Source: CAYYED01 sp964470785 (lineage in GTDB: Bacteria > Patescibacteriota > Minisyncoccia > Minisyncoccales > PEYH01). Taken from it: DNA of 6,474 bases. The position numbers were made by a program, and so were the translations under genes. Position 1 is the stretch's first letter. Each line of letters begins with the position of its first letter. The stretch spans positions 1 to 6,474 of the forward strand of contig CAYYED010000013.1 in the NCBI GenBank assembly GCA_964470785.1, written 5' to 3'. The notes under the pieces are model-generated. The model did not search any database. It worked only from the letters and a program-made list of their open reading frames with translations, and was not told where the DNA came from. This document shows positions 4,389-6,474 of this stretch, piece after piece.

Positions 4389-4691
4389 ATGGATAAATCT
4401 TTACCATTAAGGTCCACTCTTTTTTGGGAAACAAATCCCCAAAATATTGATACACAAAAACATGCTGATTTTATTATCGGCCGTGTTTTAGATTTTGGAA
4501 ATTTAAAAGAATGGAGGGCGATAAGGGACTTTTATGGTTTGTCTAAGATTAAGGAAGCAGCGGAAAAGCATATCTTTTCCGACCCTAAAAGCGTTAGTTT
4601 TTGGTCTATAATGTTGAATATTCCTTCAAAAAAATTAAAATGCACCCGGAAACCCTCACTCAAAACACCAAAAGCGTTCTTGATGCGATAA
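4389..4691 (+). CDS. Small DUF6922-like protein, probable antitoxin partner of the AbiEii-like protein
   Basis: The protein has 100 residues. LFWETNPQNID near the N-terminus, then HADFIIGRVLDFGNLKEW and SFWSIMLNIP, resemble the short proteins (DUF6922) encoded next to AbiEii-type nucleotidyltransferases, in which a YWD/FWE start and a FW..LL.LP end are typical. The family match is from memory of these motifs. It is basic at its C-terminus (KKLKCTRKPSLKTPK). Its last 52 bases overlap the next gene's start in another frame, a sign of translational coupling. By position it takes the antitoxin or regulator place, but unlike AbiEi it has no visible winged-helix domain, so that role is inferred. 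Confidence 0.7.
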   Translation: MDKSLPLRSTLFWETNPQNIDTQKHADFIIGRVLDFGNLKEWRAIRDFYGLSKIKEAAEKHIFSDPKSVSFWSIMLNIPSKKLKCTRKPSLKTPKAFLMR

Positions 4692-5275
4692 ACGAAGCCG
4701 GCATTGCAAGAAATTTTTATTTGGCCGGAGGAACCGCTCTGGCTCTTTATTTTAGCCATCGTTTTTCTATTGACTTAGATTGGTTTTCTGAAAAATTTGA
4801 TTATACTATTTCCTTTCGTCGGGAATTGGAAAAGCTTGGCAGATTAGGTATAGACAGCGAATCAGAAAAAACTTTTAATGGCTCCTTAAACGGAGTGAAA
4901 ATAAGTTTTTTTGAATATCCTTATCCTTTAATTGCGCCAAAAACCAAATACGCTCAAAATGTTTATTTAGCCGGCATACCGGACATAGCAGCAATGAAAA
5001 TGGAAGCCATTGCCAGTCGTGGCTCTTGTAAGGACTTTATTGATGTTTATTTTCTTTTGCAGCAATATTCCTTAGAGGAATTGCTTTCATTTATCCGGAA
5101 AAAATTCAGCAATATTGAATACAACGAGGTGCATCTTTTAAAGGCCTTGACCTATTTTGAAGACGCTAAAACTACTCCAAGGCCGGAGATGATAAAAGAT
5201 GTAAGCTGGGAAGAAGTTACAAAAAAAATAGAAAAAGAGGTGCAAGCTTATTTAAATAAGGAAAATAGCGCCTAA
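4640..5275 (+). CDS. AbiEii/AbiGii-type nucleotidyltransferase (putative toxin)
   Basis: The 211-residue protein belongs to the DNA-polymerase-beta-like nucleotidyltransferases. FYLAGGTALAL (26-36), with the GG-T/S signature, and HRFSIDLDWF (40-49), with metal-binding Asp45 and Asp47, form the catalytic core. Lys120, then AIASRGSCKDFIDVYFL (Lys131, Asp132), follows the pattern in AbiEii proteins. In characterised members the toxin transfers nucleotides to tRNA or other targets and is countered by the partner gene. ATG 4640 gives the family-typical MHPETLT start; an open frame reaching back to 4601 is rejected because it would deepen the overlap. It overlaps the upstream gene by 52 bases, and its stop overlaps the convergent flippase gene by 4. 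Confidence 0.87.
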   Translation: MHPETLTQNTKSVLDAINEAGIARNFYLAGGTALALYFSHRFSIDLDWFSEKFDYTISFRRELEKLGRLGIDSESEKTFNGSLNGVKISFFEYPYPLIAPKTKYAQNVYLAGIPDIAAMKMEAIASRGSCKDFIDVYFLLQQYSLEELLSFIRKKFSNIEYNEVHLLKALTYFEDAKTTPRPEMIKDVSWEEVTKKIEKEVQAYLNKENSA

Positions 5276-6474
5276 ACCGCCCTTTGGAAAAGATAAGCAT
5301 TAAGCAATCCTCCCAAAAAGCGCGTGCTGATTATGGCAAAAACAATGCCCCAAATGCCCCAAAGAGGCACGAGCGCAAAAAATAAAATAATTTTTATCAA
5401 AGGAGTAAAAGTTTGAATAATATATAGTTCGCGCATTTTTTTTGCCGCCACTAGCGCAGTAGATAAAAGCGAAAAAGGAATAAGCACTAAAGTAATAGCC
5501 AAAATTTGGGCATAAGGCACGGAATCAAGATAAGCAGGAAAAAATATTTTATATGCCCATGGAGCTAAAATAGCCAAAACCAAAGCCATTGGAGCAGATA
5601 ATAAGAAAAACTTTAAAAATTTTTTAAAAAGCTCTTTTTTAACAACAGAAAAATCTTTTTCACTTAGTTTGGGCAAGGCCAGAGCAGAGACCGGTATAAA
5701 TTCTTGAATTCTTTGAATGGGAATCCAGGCAAAAGCATAAGTTGCCACAGCCACAGGTCCTAAAAATTGCCAAATAATGATTTTATCAACGTGCGTGGCT
5801 ATTGTGTTGAGTCCCTTCATTAATGTTAAATGTTTTCCAAAAGGAATGGTTTCTTCGTCAACTTCTTTATTTTCTGTACTTTTTTGAACCCGCCAAAAAG
5901 TTAAAGCCGGAAGAATGCTTCTGGTGGCAAAATAGGCGAGAATAATAATTGCTAAATTGTCGGTTAAAAAAATTATTGGAATAAAAAAGAGCGCCTCCAG
6001 CGCATTAATAGCAATAGAGTATTTTGCCTCTAAATCAAATTTTTTTTTGCCGATTAGAAAATTAAGAGCAGTGGCAAAAATTTTAATAAAAGGCAAAAGC
6101 GCGCAGGCAATTAAAAAAGAATAGCCCAAAATGAAATTTTGGTGCCAAAAATACCAAGAGGCAGTTGACAAACACAATACAGACGCCAAAACAGACCACT
6201 TTAATCGTGTTTTTGTGCATTTAACAAGCATTCCCTCCTTGCCCTTGGCAACGGCTCTAGTCAGCGCACTTCCCATTGCCGGCAGAGAAAAAATGGCAAA
6301 TATGCCTACGATTGATAAAACATATTCGTAAGCTCCGAAAGTTTCTTTATTAACCCATCGGGCAAAAGCAAACATTGTTGCCAAAGAAAAAAGCGCGGTA
6401 ATGCCCCGGGAAAGAACCCACCAAAAACTGCCTTGGGCCAGGTAATTAATATCAGTTTTAAAATATTTTTCCGC
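5272..6474 (-). CDS. Polysaccharide (oligosaccharide) flippase, Wzx/PST type (5' partial)
   Basis: The frame is open to the window edge, 400 residues, without a start codon there; a TTG at 6384 is internal. The visible N-terminus (TDINYLAQGSFWWVLSRGITALFS) is the usual beginning of MATE-superfamily polysaccharide transporters, so probably few residues are missing. About a dozen hydrophobic helices follow. ARWVNKETFGAYEYVLSIVG is the conserved loop after helix 1, and THVDKIIIWQFLGPVAVATYAFAW the conserved segment of the second half. Such proteins move undecaprenyl-linked sugar repeat units across the cytoplasmic membrane for exopolysaccharide or glycan assembly. It is convergent with the AbiEii-like gene, overlapping by 4 bp, and no terminator lies between them. 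It probably belongs to a polysaccharide operon extending right of the window. Confidence 0.87.
   Translation of the reverse strand, partial: AEKYFKTDINYLAQGSFWWVLSRGITALFSLATMFAFARWVNKETFGAYEYVLSIVGIFAIFSLPAMGSALTRAVAKGKEGMLVKCTKTRLKWSVLASVLCLSTASWYFWHQNFILGYSFLIACALLPFIKIFATALNFLIGKKKFDLEAKYSIAINALEALFFIPIIFLTDNLAIIILAYFATRSILPALTFWRVQKSTENKEVDEETIPFGKHLTLMKGLNTIATHVDKIIIWQFLGPVAVATYAFAWIPIQRIQEFIPVSALALPKLSEKDFSVVKKELFKKFLKFFLLSAPMALVLAILAPWAYKIFFPAYLDSVPYAQILAITLVLIPFSLLSTALVAAKKMRELYIIQTFTPLIKIILFFALVPLWGIWGIVFAIISTRFLGGLLNAYLFQRAV

Noticed and set aside
4601..4639. Upstream extension of the AbiEii-like frame
   Set aside because: ATG 4640 gives the usual MHPE-type start, and the extension would deepen overlap with the preceding gene.
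6382..6384. TTG start for the flippase
   Set aside because: The frame continues to the window edge and encodes the typical first transmembrane helix of the family.

Overview
The window looks like part of a Candidatus Patescibacteria (CPR, Parcubacteria-like) chromosome. The grounds are an AT-rich sequence with genes mostly lacking Shine-Dalgarno sites, a C-terminal peptidoglycan-binding module of the kind frequent in that group (YPEGLVTG, LAPLGM and VGPNTR motifs), and an unusually high load of short palindromic repeats. This is inferred from style; no taxonomic marker gene is present.

Layout, left to right. (1) Bases 1-1653 hold the 3' part of an envelope-type zinc metalloprotease (HEFVH) ending in a coiled coil and a peptidoglycan-binding domain. 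(2) Bases 1654-2273 contain no protein gene. They hold a stack of GC-rich hairpin repeats, a 22-bp and a 41-bp tandem repeat, and a probable minus-strand structured RNA (about 2226 down to 2012). That RNA has a 12-bp helix, a 14-bp helix crossing it as a pseudoknot, and a U-rich terminator. (3) Bases 2274-3320 encode a GalE-like NAD-dependent nucleotide-sugar epimerase that carries a palindromic repeat inserted in frame. (4) Bases 3331-3948 hold a DinJ/YafQ type II toxin-antitoxin operon. (5) Bases 3949-4326 are a composite ruin. The last ~27 codons of a second epimerase are split by a 289-bp element with 18-bp terminal inverted repeats and a CTGG duplication. The element carries a GIY-YIG nuclease gene that has two in-frame stops. 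(6) Bases 4334-5275 carry a second two-gene system with its own promoter: a small DUF6922-like protein and an AbiEii-type nucleotidyltransferase. (7) Bases 5272-6474, on the minus strand, encode a Wzx/PST-type polysaccharide flippase running off the right edge and overlapping the previous stop codon.

Taken together, this appears to be a cell-envelope/polysaccharide locus (peptidoglycan-binding protease, sugar epimerase, epimerase remnant, flippase). Its middle has been colonised by two toxin-antitoxin-like modules, a small nuclease-bearing mobile element and palindromic repeats. The two most unusual items are the GIY-YIG element, whose removal restores a perfect epimerase reading frame, and the minus-strand pseudoknotted RNA, which I could not assign to a known family.
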